Shown here: in pieces, positions 35,283-45,500 of the stretch | Numbering within the stretch: position 1 is the stretch's first letter | Layout: every line of letters begins with the position of its first letter | Source: Bradyrhizobium nanningense | GTDB taxonomy: Bacteria; Pseudomonadota; Alphaproteobacteria; Rhizobiales; Xanthobacteraceae | Length of the DNA: 64,000 bases | Direction of reading: 5' to 3' | Assembly (NCBI RefSeq): GCF_004114535.1 | Contig: NZ_LBJC01000018.1 | Coordinates: 1-64,000 of the forward strand | Notes under the pieces: model-generated | Database searches by the model: none | Told to the model about the DNA's origin: nothing | The model's input: the letters and a program-made list of their open reading frames with translations, nothing else | Position numbers and translations under genes: made by a program

Positions 35283-36593
35283 TTGGTCAAGTCGGCGGTC
35301 ATGTCGGGACGCATGGGACTGGCGCTGACCGGCGCGACCCTGCTGATTGCGGCCGTGCTGCTGCCTGGGAGAGCCGAGGCCCAATTCGGATTGCGCGGCG
35401 GTCCGCTTGGCGTTGCGCGTTTCGCCGTCGGCCACGTGATCGGCATGTCGCGCCTGCGCCATTCCCGCATGGCGGTGCGGGGCGGCCACTACCGCTCCGC
35501 TGCCTTGAGGTCGCAAGATCCTCGTCAAGACCCGCGCGGCGCCGAGCGCGGCCAGCCTGCCAATCCTTACGTCCTACGCGCGGCGCTCACGGCGCAAGCT
35601 GCGCTTTCGGGCTGGCAGGGCGGCCGCCGTCCGCAAGGCTGGTGGCGTCATCCCGACGGCAGCTATGGCTGGGTCGGCCCGGTGTTCTGGCCGTTCGCGC
35701 ATGACGATCTCACCAATGCCGTGATCTTCGGCGATGCGACCAGCCTCTCGCTCTATGGTTATGGCGATATCTATGCCGCGATCTTCGCGCCCTATGCGGC
35801 GACCGAGCTCGCGGCCTACACGGCAACGCAAGGCCGCCGCGGACGACGCGTCCCGACCGCGGAGAGCCTCTGCGAGGCCAGCGACACCGGCGGCCTGCCC
35901 GTCGACCGCATCAACGCGGCCGTCGCACCCAACGGATTGCAGCGTGCAGCGCTCGACGAGCTCGCATCCGCCTGGACCAGTGCGCGCGACACCATTCGCG
36001 CGGTCTGCCCGGCGCAGGCGCCCACCACGGCCGCCGAGCGCCTCGGCCTGATGCGCGAGCGCGTTGAGGCCATGATCAAGGCCATCGACGCGGTCGCGCC
36101 GCCGCTTTCGAAGTTCACGAGCCTGCTCGACGACGATCAGAAGGCCCGGCTCAATGCCCTCGCCAATGAGCGCCGCGCCGCGCTCGCCTCGATGCAGCGC
36201 AAGGATTCGAGCAAGGACGCGCAGGCGGCCGCCGCCTGCAGCGCCGACAGCGATCCCCGCTATGACGAAAAGCTGCAGCGTCAATACGAGCAGCTGGTGC
36301 AGCAGCAATGGCCCGCGGGCGACATCGCCACGACGCTCCGCCTCGACGAGGTCGCCCGCGCCCGCTTCGAAGTGCTTGAGGACACCACCTTGCGCACCAT
36401 GCAGACGCTCAGCGCCTGCCCCGCAGAGGCCGCCGCGACGCCACAAGCGCGCCTCACCGCCGCAAAGGCGCGGCTGCAGACGATGCTTGCCGCCGTGAAC
36501 GGCGTCGCTGACGCGCTCGACGATTTCGAGGCGGACTTGAGCGACGAGCAGAAGGCGGGGTTCGAGGCGATCGGGCCGAAGCGGGGGGCGTGA
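35283..36593 (+). CDS. Exported LTxxQ (Spy/CpxP-like) repeat protein
   Basis: 436 residues from a TTG at 35283 that follows GGGAGGAGGCCGAA; an ATG at 35301 is the alternative. Signal peptide ends at GRAEAQ. After a Gly/Arg-rich segment and an aromatic patch (WWRHPDGSYGWVGPVFWPFAHDD) there are two or three helical repeats with LTxxQ-type motifs, e.g. 'LTSLLDDDQKARLNALANERR' (as FTSLLDDDQK) and 'DLSDEQKAGFEAIGP', each preceded by a Cys-containing segment (VCPAQAPTTAAER, ACPAEAAATPQAR). Spy/CpxP relatives are periplasmic chaperones or stress sensors. Here the domain appears duplicated. Probably periplasmic. Confidence 0.78.
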   Translation: MVKSAVMSGRMGLALTGATLLIAAVLLPGRAEAQFGLRGGPLGVARFAVGHVIGMSRLRHSRMAVRGGHYRSAALRSQDPRQDPRGAERGQPANPYVLRAALTAQAALSGWQGGRRPQGWWRHPDGSYGWVGPVFWPFAHDDLTNAVIFGDATSLSLYGYGDIYAAIFAPYAATELAAYTATQGRRGRRVPTAESLCEASDTGGLPVDRINAAVAPNGLQRAALDELASAWTSARDTIRAVCPAQAPTTAAERLGLMRERVEAMIKAIDAVAPPLSKFTSLLDDDQKARLNALANERRAALASMQRKDSSKDAQAAAACSADSDPRYDEKLQRQYEQLVQQQWPAGDIATTLRLDEVARARFEVLEDTTLRTMQTLSACPAEAAATPQARLTAAKARLQTMLAAVNGVADALDDFEADLSDEQKAGFEAIGPKRGA

Positions 36594-36691
36594 TCACCCG
36601 CACGCCCAGTCTTACTTCATCTCCTTGACACAACCGTGGTCGCGGGCATGGTGGACCGGACGCTCCCCCTTGCAACTCATTGATCCTGCAG

Positions 36692-36730
36692 ACCCCGTCT
36701 ACTGTGCATGGGGTTGTTTTTCAGTTTTTT
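36692..36730 (+). terminator. Candidate rho-independent terminator
   Basis: ACCCC (36692-36696) and GGGGT (36710-36714) form a short stem followed by a T-rich tract to 36730. It lies 100 bp past the LTxxQ gene. The stem is only 5 bp, so it is weak; the CCCATGCACAGTAGACGG core read on the minus strand is also a recurrent motif in Bradyrhizobium-type genomes. Confidence 0.4.
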
Positions 36731-36740
36731 GCTGGGCCGC

Positions 36741-39188
36741 TCACCTGCGCATCCGCACCGCCGTGGCATCCACCACGTTCTCCACCTCCTCGCGCCAGCT
36801 CAAGATCTCCATCGCCAGCACGGGATGATTGAAACCCTTGAGCTGGAGATCGTCGAGCGGCTGCGCTTCCACCCATGGCTCGACCATGCCATAGACGCGG
36901 CGGCTGACCACGATCTGGTTGGGCTTGGCCTCGCCGCACAGGCGCGAGGCGAGATTGGTGACGCTGCCGATCGCGGCATATTCCAGCCGCTGCTCGAAGC
37001 CGACCTGGCCGAGCGTGGCATAGCCGAGCGCGATGCCGATGCCGAACCCCAGACTATGCCCGCGGTTGCGCCAGCGCTCGGTCAAGGGGCCGATGGTGTC
37101 GCGCATCTCCACCGCCATCTTCACGGCGCGCCTGGTGTGGTCCTCGAACTGGATCGGCGCGTTGAACAGGATCATCACGCCGTCGCCGGCATATTTGTCG
37201 AGCGTGCCCTCGTATTTGAAGATCAGCTCGCCGAGCGCTTTGTGATATTCGCGCAGCACGTTCATCGCTTCTTCCGGCTCGGTCGCTTCCGTGAACGCGG
37301 TGAAGCCGCGCAGGTCGCAGAACACCACCGTCACCTCGCGGCGCTGGCTGGTGAGCAGTCCTTCGGAGCTGTCGGAGGAGGCGATCAGCTGTGCGACCTG
37401 CGGTGCCAGGAAGCGCTCGAGCTTGCGGATGCGCTCGATCTCGCCGAGCTGGGTCTTGACCCGCTCCTCCAGCGACTTGTTCCAGTCCTTGAGCTGCTCG
37501 GTCTGCATCCGCAGCTTGTCGGCCTGGGCGCGCACGGTCTCGTTCGCGGCCTCCAGCTCGCGGCCCTTGTGATCGACCTCGGTGAACAGGCGCGCATTGC
37601 GCATCGCCAGCACCGCCTGGTTGGCGAAGGTGCGCATCAGGCCGATGATGCTGGGAGCGAACTCGCCACCGGCGCGGCGCAGCACCACCAGCGAGCCGAG
37701 CGTGCCCTGCTGATCGACCAGCGGCACCACCAGCACCGAGTGGAAGCCGGCCGCGAGGGCGGCCTCGCGCAGCGGCTGCTCGGCGGCCTGATCGAGATCG
37801 GCAAACGCGATCGGCTCGCAGCTCTTGGCGGCATCGCTCAGGATGTTCTCGCCTTCGTCGATGGTGACATGGGCGCCGTCGGCGGATTTGCCGATGCCGC
37901 CGGCCTCGACCAGGTTGAAGCGGCGCCGTCCGGCGTCGAAGCCGTAGATCAGCACCGCATCGGCATGGGTGATCTCGATCGCGCGCGCGGCGATGGTCGG
38001 CAGCACGGCGTTGAGATCGAGCGAGGCGGCGAGCGCGCGGCCGACTTCCTCCAGCACCTTCAGCTCGTTGATCGACTGCGCCAGATCGCGGGTGCGCTCC
38101 TCGACTTTGGTCTCCAGATTCGAATAGGTCTCCTGGATCTGATCGGCCATGCGGTTGAACTGACTGGCGAGGTCTTCCAGCTCGTCCGAGGTGTGGACGT
38201 CGATGCGATGGCTGAAATCGCCCTCGCCGAGCTTGTGCGCGCCGTCGCGCAGCGCCGTGATCGGGATGATCATGCGGCGGGCGAGCAGCGTGCCGGCGAG
38301 GATCGCGACCATCAGGCCCATGCCGATCAGCAGCGCGATACGCACCAGCTGGTCGCGGATCGGCATCAGGGCCTGCGCGGCCGGCTGTTCGAACAGCACG
38401 CTCCAGCCGAGCTTCGGCACCGTGCTCGCGGCGCTCATCACCGAATGGCCGTTGAAGTCGGTGCCCGAACTATCGGTCTCGTGGCCGGGCGCGATCGCGG
38501 CCGCAACCTGCGGCAGCTTCGACAAATCCTTGCCGACCTCGGGCCCCTTCGACGACGTCGCCAGCACGCGGCCGCGCGGATCGACCACATAGGCAAACGC
38601 CGCTTTGCCGACCTGGGTGTCGGACAGGAAGTCGGAGAGAAAGCTGAGATCGATCTCGGCCACGGTGACGCCGGCATTGAAGCCGGAATGCGCCACCGAG
38701 ATCGACATCAAGGGCGTGCCGTCGGCGAACCAGGCCGGCGCATAGCTGATGCCGCGGGCGACGGTCTCGGTGAAGCGTGCGTCGCGGGAGAGGTCGGCAT
38801 TGCTGCCGGTCGTGGTCGACTGGCGCGAGACCCGCAGCACCTCGCGGCCGTCGCCGTTGAGCTGGAACAGCTGGTTGACGACCGCGACCTGGTGCAGCAG
38901 CGACGCATAATCGGCACGGCGCTTCTCGAGAGTGTCCTGGCTCGCCCGCGTCACCCAGCTGATCTGGCGATCGAGCTCCGAGATCGACTGCTCGATGTGT
39001 CGGGCGGCGCTTTGCGCCTTGTCCTCCAGGCCGTCGGTCAGCTGCGTCCTTGTGGCGCGGTAGGAGATCCAGGTCTCCATCGCGCCGTTGACGGCGAGCA
39101 CGAACACGACGAGGCCGACGAGGGAGACGACGTATTTGGCGAACAGGCCCTCGCGCAGAAACCGTGTCTTGTCGTCCGCTCCTGCCAT
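36741..39188 (-). CDS. Membrane class III adenylate/guanylate cyclase (CACHE-HAMP-GAF-CHD)
   Basis: 815 residues. TM1 ~19-40, a periplasmic CACHE-like sensor, TM2 ~290-312, HAMP, a GAF domain (~385-530: 'EEVGRALAASLDLNAVLPTIAARAIEITHADAVLIYG'), a coiled-coil linker (~540-600) and the cyclase domain. Metal-binding D625 ('VVFCDLRGFT') and D669 ('DKYAGDGVMILFN') are intact, with K665 at the position that favours ATP. 'YAAIGSVTNLASRL' closes the domain. It should make cAMP in response to an outside ligand plus a cytosolic GAF signal. A Crp/Fnr regulator is encoded 2.5 kb away at 41751. Monocistronic in appearance. Confidence 0.91.
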   Translation of the reverse strand: MAGADDKTRFLREGLFAKYVVSLVGLVVFVLAVNGAMETWISYRATRTQLTDGLEDKAQSAARHIEQSISELDRQISWVTRASQDTLEKRRADYASLLHQVAVVNQLFQLNGDGREVLRVSRQSTTTGSNADLSRDARFTETVARGISYAPAWFADGTPLMSISVAHSGFNAGVTVAEIDLSFLSDFLSDTQVGKAAFAYVVDPRGRVLATSSKGPEVGKDLSKLPQVAAAIAPGHETDSSGTDFNGHSVMSAASTVPKLGWSVLFEQPAAQALMPIRDQLVRIALLIGMGLMVAILAGTLLARRMIIPITALRDGAHKLGEGDFSHRIDVHTSDELEDLASQFNRMADQIQETYSNLETKVEERTRDLAQSINELKVLEEVGRALAASLDLNAVLPTIAARAIEITHADAVLIYGFDAGRRRFNLVEAGGIGKSADGAHVTIDEGENILSDAAKSCEPIAFADLDQAAEQPLREAALAAGFHSVLVVPLVDQQGTLGSLVVLRRAGGEFAPSIIGLMRTFANQAVLAMRNARLFTEVDHKGRELEAANETVRAQADKLRMQTEQLKDWNKSLEERVKTQLGEIERIRKLERFLAPQVAQLIASSDSSEGLLTSQRREVTVVFCDLRGFTAFTEATEPEEAMNVLREYHKALGELIFKYEGTLDKYAGDGVMILFNAPIQFEDHTRRAVKMAVEMRDTIGPLTERWRNRGHSLGFGIGIALGYATLGQVGFEQRLEYAAIGSVTNLASRLCGEAKPNQIVVSRRVYGMVEPWVEAQPLDDLQLKGFNHPVLAMEILSWREEVENVVDATAVRMRR

Positions 39189-39428
39189 CCCGATCCTCTC
39201 GCGCCGCCATCGACGCCGGCGCTACGGGCCGTCAGCCCATGCGGGGCCGTTCTATCACAATTTGGGCCAAAGGATCGCCGCGCGGCCAGGGACCGGCCGG
39301 CGTGGTTACCCCCTGTGGATGCCGGGGCGGATCGAAGCATGGTGAATTGCCGCAGGCCTCATCCGTTCGGAGGAAGCCGGGGGCAGGGAGGCTGGGTTAA
39401 GGGATTGCCGTGGAGTCCAGCCCGCCAA

Positions 39429-41504
39429 TCACCGGTTAAACAGTTGCCGCAGCACGTCGTTCATGGGCTGACTGTCCTGCTGGGCGGCCGGCGGGTCGTC
39501 CAGAGCCGGGGCCGCGGGCGAAGCCTGCGGTGCCGGTGTGGAGGATGGTGCCGGCAGGCTGCGGCTGCGGCCACTGCCTGGCGCGGTGCCAGTGCTGCTT
39601 CCCGCGCCACTGGACAAGCCCTGCTGAATCAAATTGCCGATCGCCTCCCCCAGCGGGCCGCCGAGCAGATTGTTCTGGCCCGGCTGCGGGGCTTGCGGAT
39701 TGGCGTTGCCGGCCGCATTGCCGCTGCCCGGCGCATTGGCTCCGCCGAGACCAAGATTACTGCCAAGGCTGCCCAGAATATTGCCGAGCCCGGCGCCGTC
39801 AGGACCGAACAGGCCCTTGCCCATCTCGCGCAGCCTGGCATAGGCGGCGTCCGGATTGTCCAGCATGCCGGCCATATCAGGGTAGATCCGCGGCTGCGAC
39901 CAGGAGCCCTGGATCATCACGGGAATGCCGAAGCCGACCGGTTCATTGGCGCGGCCCTGACCTTCGGTCGTCATCACCAGCTTCGGCTCGACGCGAAAAC
40001 CCATCATCTTGGTGTCGAGCGCGATGGTGCCGGCGCCGGTGACGCGCACCAGCGGCCCGATCAGATTGAGATCGGTCGTCACGGCCTGACCCTTGTCGAT
40101 GCGGAACGAGGCCGAGAGCTGCGACAGGTCCGTGCTTTGCTCCTGACCGGCACTCTGGTTGTCCTGCCAGCCGGACAGCGTGCCCGTCGTCAGCGAGCGG
40201 ATCATCTGCGCGACGTTGATGCCGCGGATGGCGCCGTCCTGGAAATTGACGAAGGCCGTGCCCTGCATGTTCGCCATCAGTGCGCGCTGGCTGGTGCCGG
40301 CGCTGCGCAGAGCGAGCTTGGCCTGCAGCCTGCCGTCGATGCGGTCGAATTCGGCAAGGCTCTGAAGCATCGGCAGCGCCCGCACGCCGACGAGATCGGA
40401 GTGCATGGCAAAGCTCGGTGCGCCGGTGGTCGCATCCAGGATCACCTCGCCCGAGACCTGGCCGCCATAGGCACCGAGATTGGCGGTGCCGGCCTTCAGC
40501 ACGCCGCCCGCGAGCTTTGCATCGAGCGCCAGCGGCGTGATGCGCGCATCGCCGATCACCGCCTCGTTCGCGGAGATCCGCAACTGCGCATCGACATAAT
40601 TGAGCCCGGAGACGTCGATCGGCGCATTGCTCCAGGGCTGCCCGGGTGCATCCTGCGGCGATTTCGCCAGCGGGATCGCCAGTCGCTGGAAGTCGAGATC
40701 GACCTTGACCAGTGGCTTGCTCGCGATGTCGACCGAGGCCCAGCCGTTGAACGCGCCGTCGCCGAGCTTGCCGTTGACGCCGTTGATCATCACGACGTCG
40801 CCGCTCAGCCGCATCTCGGCATGACCGGTGAGTTGCGACTTGAGGACGTCGGGCATGTCGATGGCGAAATCCACCGGGATCGTCGGCCGGTCGGCCGGCG
40901 GCGCCGGCGCGGTCGCCTTGATGTCGAACTTGGTCGGGTGGTCGCCGACGCGCGCGGTGCCGGTGACATCGACCTTGCGGTCGCGGCCAACCATCGCGTC
41001 GGCGTTGATGGCGCTGATGCGGCCCTCGACACGATCACGCATGCGGGAGAATGCGACTTCGCCGTCGGTGACCTTGACGCGGTCGATGGACGCGCCGCCC
41101 GTATCGAGCGGGAGCGGCTTCGAGGCTCCCGCATTCGGCAGGCGCTCGCGCAGCAGCGGCTGGTAGAGCACGGGGTGGGTGACGATGAGCTCGCTGATCT
41201 CGGGGCGGCCCGACCACAGGCTGGAGAGCGACATGTCGGCTTGCACGCTGTCGACCGTCAGGCGCGTGATGCCGCTGCGATCTCGGGGGTCGGCGAGCGT
41301 GAGATCGTTCAGGGTGACGTTCAGCGTCGGCCACAGGCTGATCTTCGTGGTGCCGTCGATCGACAGCCGGTAGCCGGTCGCGCTCTCGACGCGCGAGGCG
41401 ATCGTCGTGGTCAGGAAACCGGATGGGATCCCGACCACCAGCAGGGTTGCGATCAGGATGATGACGGCGGCCAAAGCCACGCCGGCGAATTTCACTGCTC
41501 TCAT
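39429..41504 (-). CDS. AsmA-family membrane-anchored protein
   Basis: 691 residues. One N-terminal membrane segment (FAGVALAAVIILIATLLVVGI) followed by the AsmA domain: 'GYRLSIDGTTKISLWPTLNVTLNDLTLADP'. The central part carries the AsmA_2-type 'IDGRLQAKLALRSAGTSQRALMANMQGTAFVNFQDGAIRGINV' segment, and a low-complexity Gly/Asn/Pro/Ala tail (~560-680) ends the protein. AsmA-like proteins form long beta grooves thought to move phospholipids between membranes. Fairly short compared with TamB or YhdP. The C-terminal tail with repeated PGxGxx/NxAG stretches is probably disordered. Confidence 0.88.
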   Translation of the reverse strand: MRAVKFAGVALAAVIILIATLLVVGIPSGFLTTTIASRVESATGYRLSIDGTTKISLWPTLNVTLNDLTLADPRDRSGITRLTVDSVQADMSLSSLWSGRPEISELIVTHPVLYQPLLRERLPNAGASKPLPLDTGGASIDRVKVTDGEVAFSRMRDRVEGRISAINADAMVGRDRKVDVTGTARVGDHPTKFDIKATAPAPPADRPTIPVDFAIDMPDVLKSQLTGHAEMRLSGDVVMINGVNGKLGDGAFNGWASVDIASKPLVKVDLDFQRLAIPLAKSPQDAPGQPWSNAPIDVSGLNYVDAQLRISANEAVIGDARITPLALDAKLAGGVLKAGTANLGAYGGQVSGEVILDATTGAPSFAMHSDLVGVRALPMLQSLAEFDRIDGRLQAKLALRSAGTSQRALMANMQGTAFVNFQDGAIRGINVAQMIRSLTTGTLSGWQDNQSAGQEQSTDLSQLSASFRIDKGQAVTTDLNLIGPLVRVTGAGTIALDTKMMGFRVEPKLVMTTEGQGRANEPVGFGIPVMIQGSWSQPRIYPDMAGMLDNPDAAYARLREMGKGLFGPDGAGLGNILGSLGSNLGLGGANAPGSGNAAGNANPQAPQPGQNNLLGGPLGEAIGNLIQQGLSSGAGSSTGTAPGSGRSRSLPAPSSTPAPQASPAAPALDDPPAAQQDSQPMNDVLRQLFNR

Positions 41505-41632
41505 GTCGACTTTCCAACGGCGGACAATCGGCGTCGCATCCCGCCGGCTGCCCGCCCTTCACGCCCGAGTTTATCCCCGGACAGGAAGCGGCTCCAAGCG
41601 GGTAAAAATAGTCAGGGGGTGCTGCAAAGTTA

Positions 41633-41648
41633 TGTGACTTATGACACA
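41633..41648. promoter_or_regulatory. CRP-like half-site pair upstream of the Crp/Fnr gene
   Basis: TGTGA-CTTATG-ACACA differs from the classical CRP consensus TGTGA-N6-TCACA at one position. It is about 100 bp upstream of the Crp/Fnr-family gene, where autoregulation would be expected. Single occurrence in this window; not tested. Confidence 0.4.
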
Positions 41649-41750
41649 CTTCTCCGACGCGGTTTTACGCGATCCTGACGGTGATGGTTCCAAGCGATTT
41701 GCCGAGACAACTGACAAGACGACGACCAGGATGTTCACAAGGACATTGAA

Positions 41751-42425
41751 ATGAGCAAGCAGGCCGAATTTGCGGTCATTCTGAAGATGAACGCAATGTT
41801 CGCGGATCTCGGTGCAGACGAGCTCCAGCGACTGTCCAATCTCTGTCACACCCAACATCTGGGGAATGGCGAGTTGCTGTTCCAAAAAGGTGATCCCGGG
41901 GACGCGCTGTTCGGCGTGCGCCGCGGCCAGGTCCGCATCGAGACCGGCGCCTCCGACGGCAGCCGGCTGACGCTGAACTTCATGGGCCCGGGCGACCTGT
42001 TCGGCGAGGTCGCGGTGCTGGACGGCCAGAATCGCACCGCGGATGCGACCGCGGGCGAGGCCAGCGAATTGTTCGTGCTGCGGCGCGAAGATTTTCTCAG
42101 CTTCCTCGAACGCGAGCCGAAGGTCGCGATCAAGATCATCGCGCTGCTGTGCCAGCGCATCCGCTGGCAGAGCGAGCGGATGGAAGAATCCGTGCTGCAG
42201 CCGCTGCCGGTGCGGCTGGCGCGGCGGCTCTGCGCACTCGCCGCCGATTTCGGCTCCGAGGTGCATATCTCGCAAGAGCAGCTCGGCGTGTTCGTCGGCG
42301 CCGCCCGCGAAAGCGTCAACCGTCAGCTCCAGGCCTGGCGCAAGGAGGCGATCCTCGATCTGCAGCGCGGCCGCATCCTGCTGCGGAACATGACCAGGCT
42401 GACGGCGATCGCGCGGAACGAGTGA
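41751..42425 (+). CDS. Crp/Fnr-family transcriptional regulator
   Basis: 224 residues: cyclic-nucleotide-binding beta-roll (~10-125: 'GNGELLFQKGDPGDALFGVRRGQVRIET' and 'NFMGPGDLFGEVAVLDGQNRTADATAGEASELFVLRREDF') and a C-terminal winged helix (~150-220: 'ISQEQLGVFVGAARESVNRQLQAWRKEAILDLQRGRILL'). The phosphate-binding 'GEVAVLDGQNRTADA' segment has the G-E and R of cAMP-binding members. No Cys cluster as in FNR. It could read cAMP from the cyclase encoded nearby, an inference. Convergent with the RND operon. Confidence 0.9.
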   Translation: MSKQAEFAVILKMNAMFADLGADELQRLSNLCHTQHLGNGELLFQKGDPGDALFGVRRGQVRIETGASDGSRLTLNFMGPGDLFGEVAVLDGQNRTADATAGEASELFVLRREDFLSFLEREPKVAIKIIALLCQRIRWQSERMEESVLQPLPVRLARRLCALAADFGSEVHISQEQLGVFVGAARESVNRQLQAWRKEAILDLQRGRILLRNMTRLTAIARNE

Positions 42426-42525
42426 AGTCGCTAGCTCCGTACCTCGTAGCGAAGAACGTCTTCCGCGATGTCAGGCTCATGGGCGGCGTATCGTGCAGGC
42501 ACGTCCGGCGCTTCTGGCATCGCGA

Positions 42526-45500
42526 TTACTCCGCCGCCGGATGCACGATGGTCTTCGGCGCTGGTCCCGCTTCCGCCGGCGCAGCTCCACGATGGCGGGC
42601 GACCTCGGCGTCCTCGCTGTGCACGATCAGTCGCTTGGCGAAGCGCCAGATCAGGGCGCCGAAATCGTCCATCACCATGAACATCGCGGGCACGAACACC
42701 AGCGACAGGATGGTCGAGAAGATCAGGCCGCCGATCACCGCGAGCGCCATCGGCGAGCGGAACTCGCCGCCGGCGCCGACCGCGAGCGCGCTCGGCATCA
42801 TGCCCGCGGCCATCGCGATCGTGGTCATCACGATCGGGCGGGCGCGCTTCATGCCGGCGTCGATCATGGCCTCGTCGCGCGGCTTGCCGGCGTGAATGGC
42901 TTCGATCGCGAACTCCACCAGCATGATCGCGTTCTTGGTGACGATGCCCATCAGCATCAAGATGCCGATCCACACCGGTGTGGTGAGCTGCTTGCCGGTG
43001 AGGAGCAGGGCCGCGATGGCGCCGCCGATCGAGAGCGGCAGCGAGAACAGGATGGTGATCGGCTGCAGGAAGGTGCCGAACAGCAGCACCAGCACGGCGT
43101 AGACCATCATCAGGCCGGCCGTGATCGCGGTGGCGAAGCCGTCGGACAGTTCGTTCAAGCTCTCGGCGTCGCCGGAGGGCGACACCTTCACGCCCTTCGG
43201 CCGGCTCTTCATCACCGGCAGGTCGTAGATCTTCTTGGTGGCATCGCCCAGCGCGGCCGAACCGACGAGGTCGGCGGCGACGGTCGCCTGCCGCTCGCGG
43301 TCGTAGCGGTTGATGCTGGTCGGACCCTGGTCGAGCTTGACGTCGGCGATGACCGAGAGCGGCACGCCGCCCTTCTCGCCGTGCTCGCCGAGCGGCACGC
43401 GCAATTGTTCCAGCGTCTTCAGATTGCCGCGGGCGGCATCCTCGAGCTGCACGCGGATCGGCACCAATCGGTCGCCGACGTCGAATTTGGCGAGCGCGGG
43501 TCCGACATCGCCGATGGTGGCGACGCGGATGGTCTGCGACAGGCTTTCGGTCGAGACGCCGAGCCGCGCGGCGAGATCCGCGCGCGGTTCGACGCGCAGC
43601 TCGGGCCGCTCCAGCGTGGTTTCCGAGATCACGTTGGAGATGGTCGGAATCCGCTTCATCTGCGTCGCGAGCTCACTCGCGAAATTGTTGACGATGTTGG
43701 CGTCGACGCCGGTCACGACCAGCGAGATCGCGCGCAGGCCGTTCTCGTCGAGGAACCAGAAGCGAATGTCGGGAATGTTCTCCAGTTCCTGGCTGATCGA
43801 GAACTCGAGCTCGCGCTGGGTGATGTCGCGGGCATTCTTGGGCGTGTAATTGATGATCAGGGACGCGCGCCGCACTTCCTGCGTGCCCGGCGGGACGCGC
43901 CCGCCGTCGACGAAGATGCTCTTCACCTCGGGTCGTTTGCGCAGGCGCGCAACGATGTCCTCGGTGACCTTTTCAGTGTAGGCGAGCTGGGTGCCCGGCG
44001 GCAGCTCGAGGGCGAGCAGCGAGCGCGCGCTGTCCTGCGCCGGCAGGAATCCCTGCGGCAGCAGCGTGATGCTCCAGATCGAGGCGGCGAAGATGCCGAA
44101 GCCGATCAGCACCGTGATGAAATAGTGCTTCACCGACCAGGCTACGATGCCGTGATAGGACCGCAAGATGCGTCCGGGCGGCGGCTCCTCGTGATGGCCG
44201 TGCTTGAGGAAGTAGGCGGCGAGCACCGGCGTGACGAAGCGTGCGGCGAGCAGCGAGAAGAACACCTGCACCGAAACGGTGATGCCGAATTGCTTGAAGA
44301 ACTGTCCGGCGATGCCCGACATGAAGCTCGCGGGTGCGAAGATCGCGATGATGGTCAGCGAGATCGCGATCACCGCGAGGCCGATCTCGTCGGCGGCCTC
44401 GAGCGCGGCGCGATAGGGCGATTTGCCCATGTTCATGTGCCGAACGATGTTCTCGATCTCGACGATGGCGTCGTCGACCAAGATACCCGTCGACAGCGTG
44501 ATGGCGAGGAAGCTGACGAGGTTGAGCGAGAAGCCGAGCAGATCCATCGCCCAGAACGCCGGGAAAATCGACAGCGGCAGTGAGATCGCGGCAATGATGG
44601 TGGCGCGCAGGTCCCGCAGGAACAGCAGCACGATGACGACGGCGAGGATGGCGCCCTCGAACAGGGTCGAGATCGCCGCGTGGTAATTGCCGTTGGTGTA
44701 TTCGACCGAGGTGTCGATCACCTTCAGGTCGACGTCGGGATAGGCGGCCTTGAGCGCGTCGATGCGCTTCTGGACGGCCTCGGCCACCTTCACGTCGCTG
44801 GCGCCCTTGGAGCGCTTGATGCCGAGCGCGACGATCGGCTCGCCGTTGAAACGGGCGAAGGTGCGGCGGTCGGCGATGGTGTCGGTGACGGTGCCGAGAT
44901 CGTCGAGCCGGACCTCGCCGCCGCCGAACAGCGGGATCATGGTGCCGGCAAGGTCGCCCAGCGTCTTGGCGCCCGCGAGCGTGCGGATCGCCTGGTCGTT
45001 CTTGCCGATCTCGGCGCGGCCGCCGGCGACGTCGACATTGGTGCCGCGCAGGCTCTGGCTGACATTGACGGCGGTCAGGCCCATGGCCTGCAAACGGTCC
45101 GGGTCGAGCGAGACCAGGATCTCGCGCTCGACACCGCCGATGCGTTCGACCTGGGCAACGCCGCGCACGCCTTGCAGCGCGCGCTTGACCACGTCGTCGA
45201 CGAAATAGGAGAGCTGCTCCGGCGTCTTGCCGGGCGAGATCGCGGCATAGGTGACGATCGGCAGGCCGATCACGTCGACGCGCTGGATCAGCGGCTCGGT
45301 GACGTTCTGCGGCAGGTTGGAGCGCACGCGCGTCACCGCGTCCTTGACGTCGTTCAGGGCGCGGTCGGTGTTGGTCTCCAGCGCAAACTGGATCGTGGTG
45401 ACCGACACGCCGTCGGTGATTGAGGAGGTGATGTGCCGCACGCCCTCGACGCCGGAGACGGCGTCCTCGACCGTCTTGGTGACCTGGGATTCGAGCTCGG

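Noticed and set aside
36708..41678. 1656-codon open frame on the plus strand
   Set aside because: It lies antisense to the cyclase and AsmA genes, both of which have clear domains. Its composition (Arg/His/Ala/Gly/Asp-rich, no motif) is the usual shadow of high-G+C coding DNA.
42493..44583. 696-codon plus-strand open frame
   Set aside because: Antisense of the RND permease; repetitive Asp/Gly/Arg/His composition typical of shadow frames.
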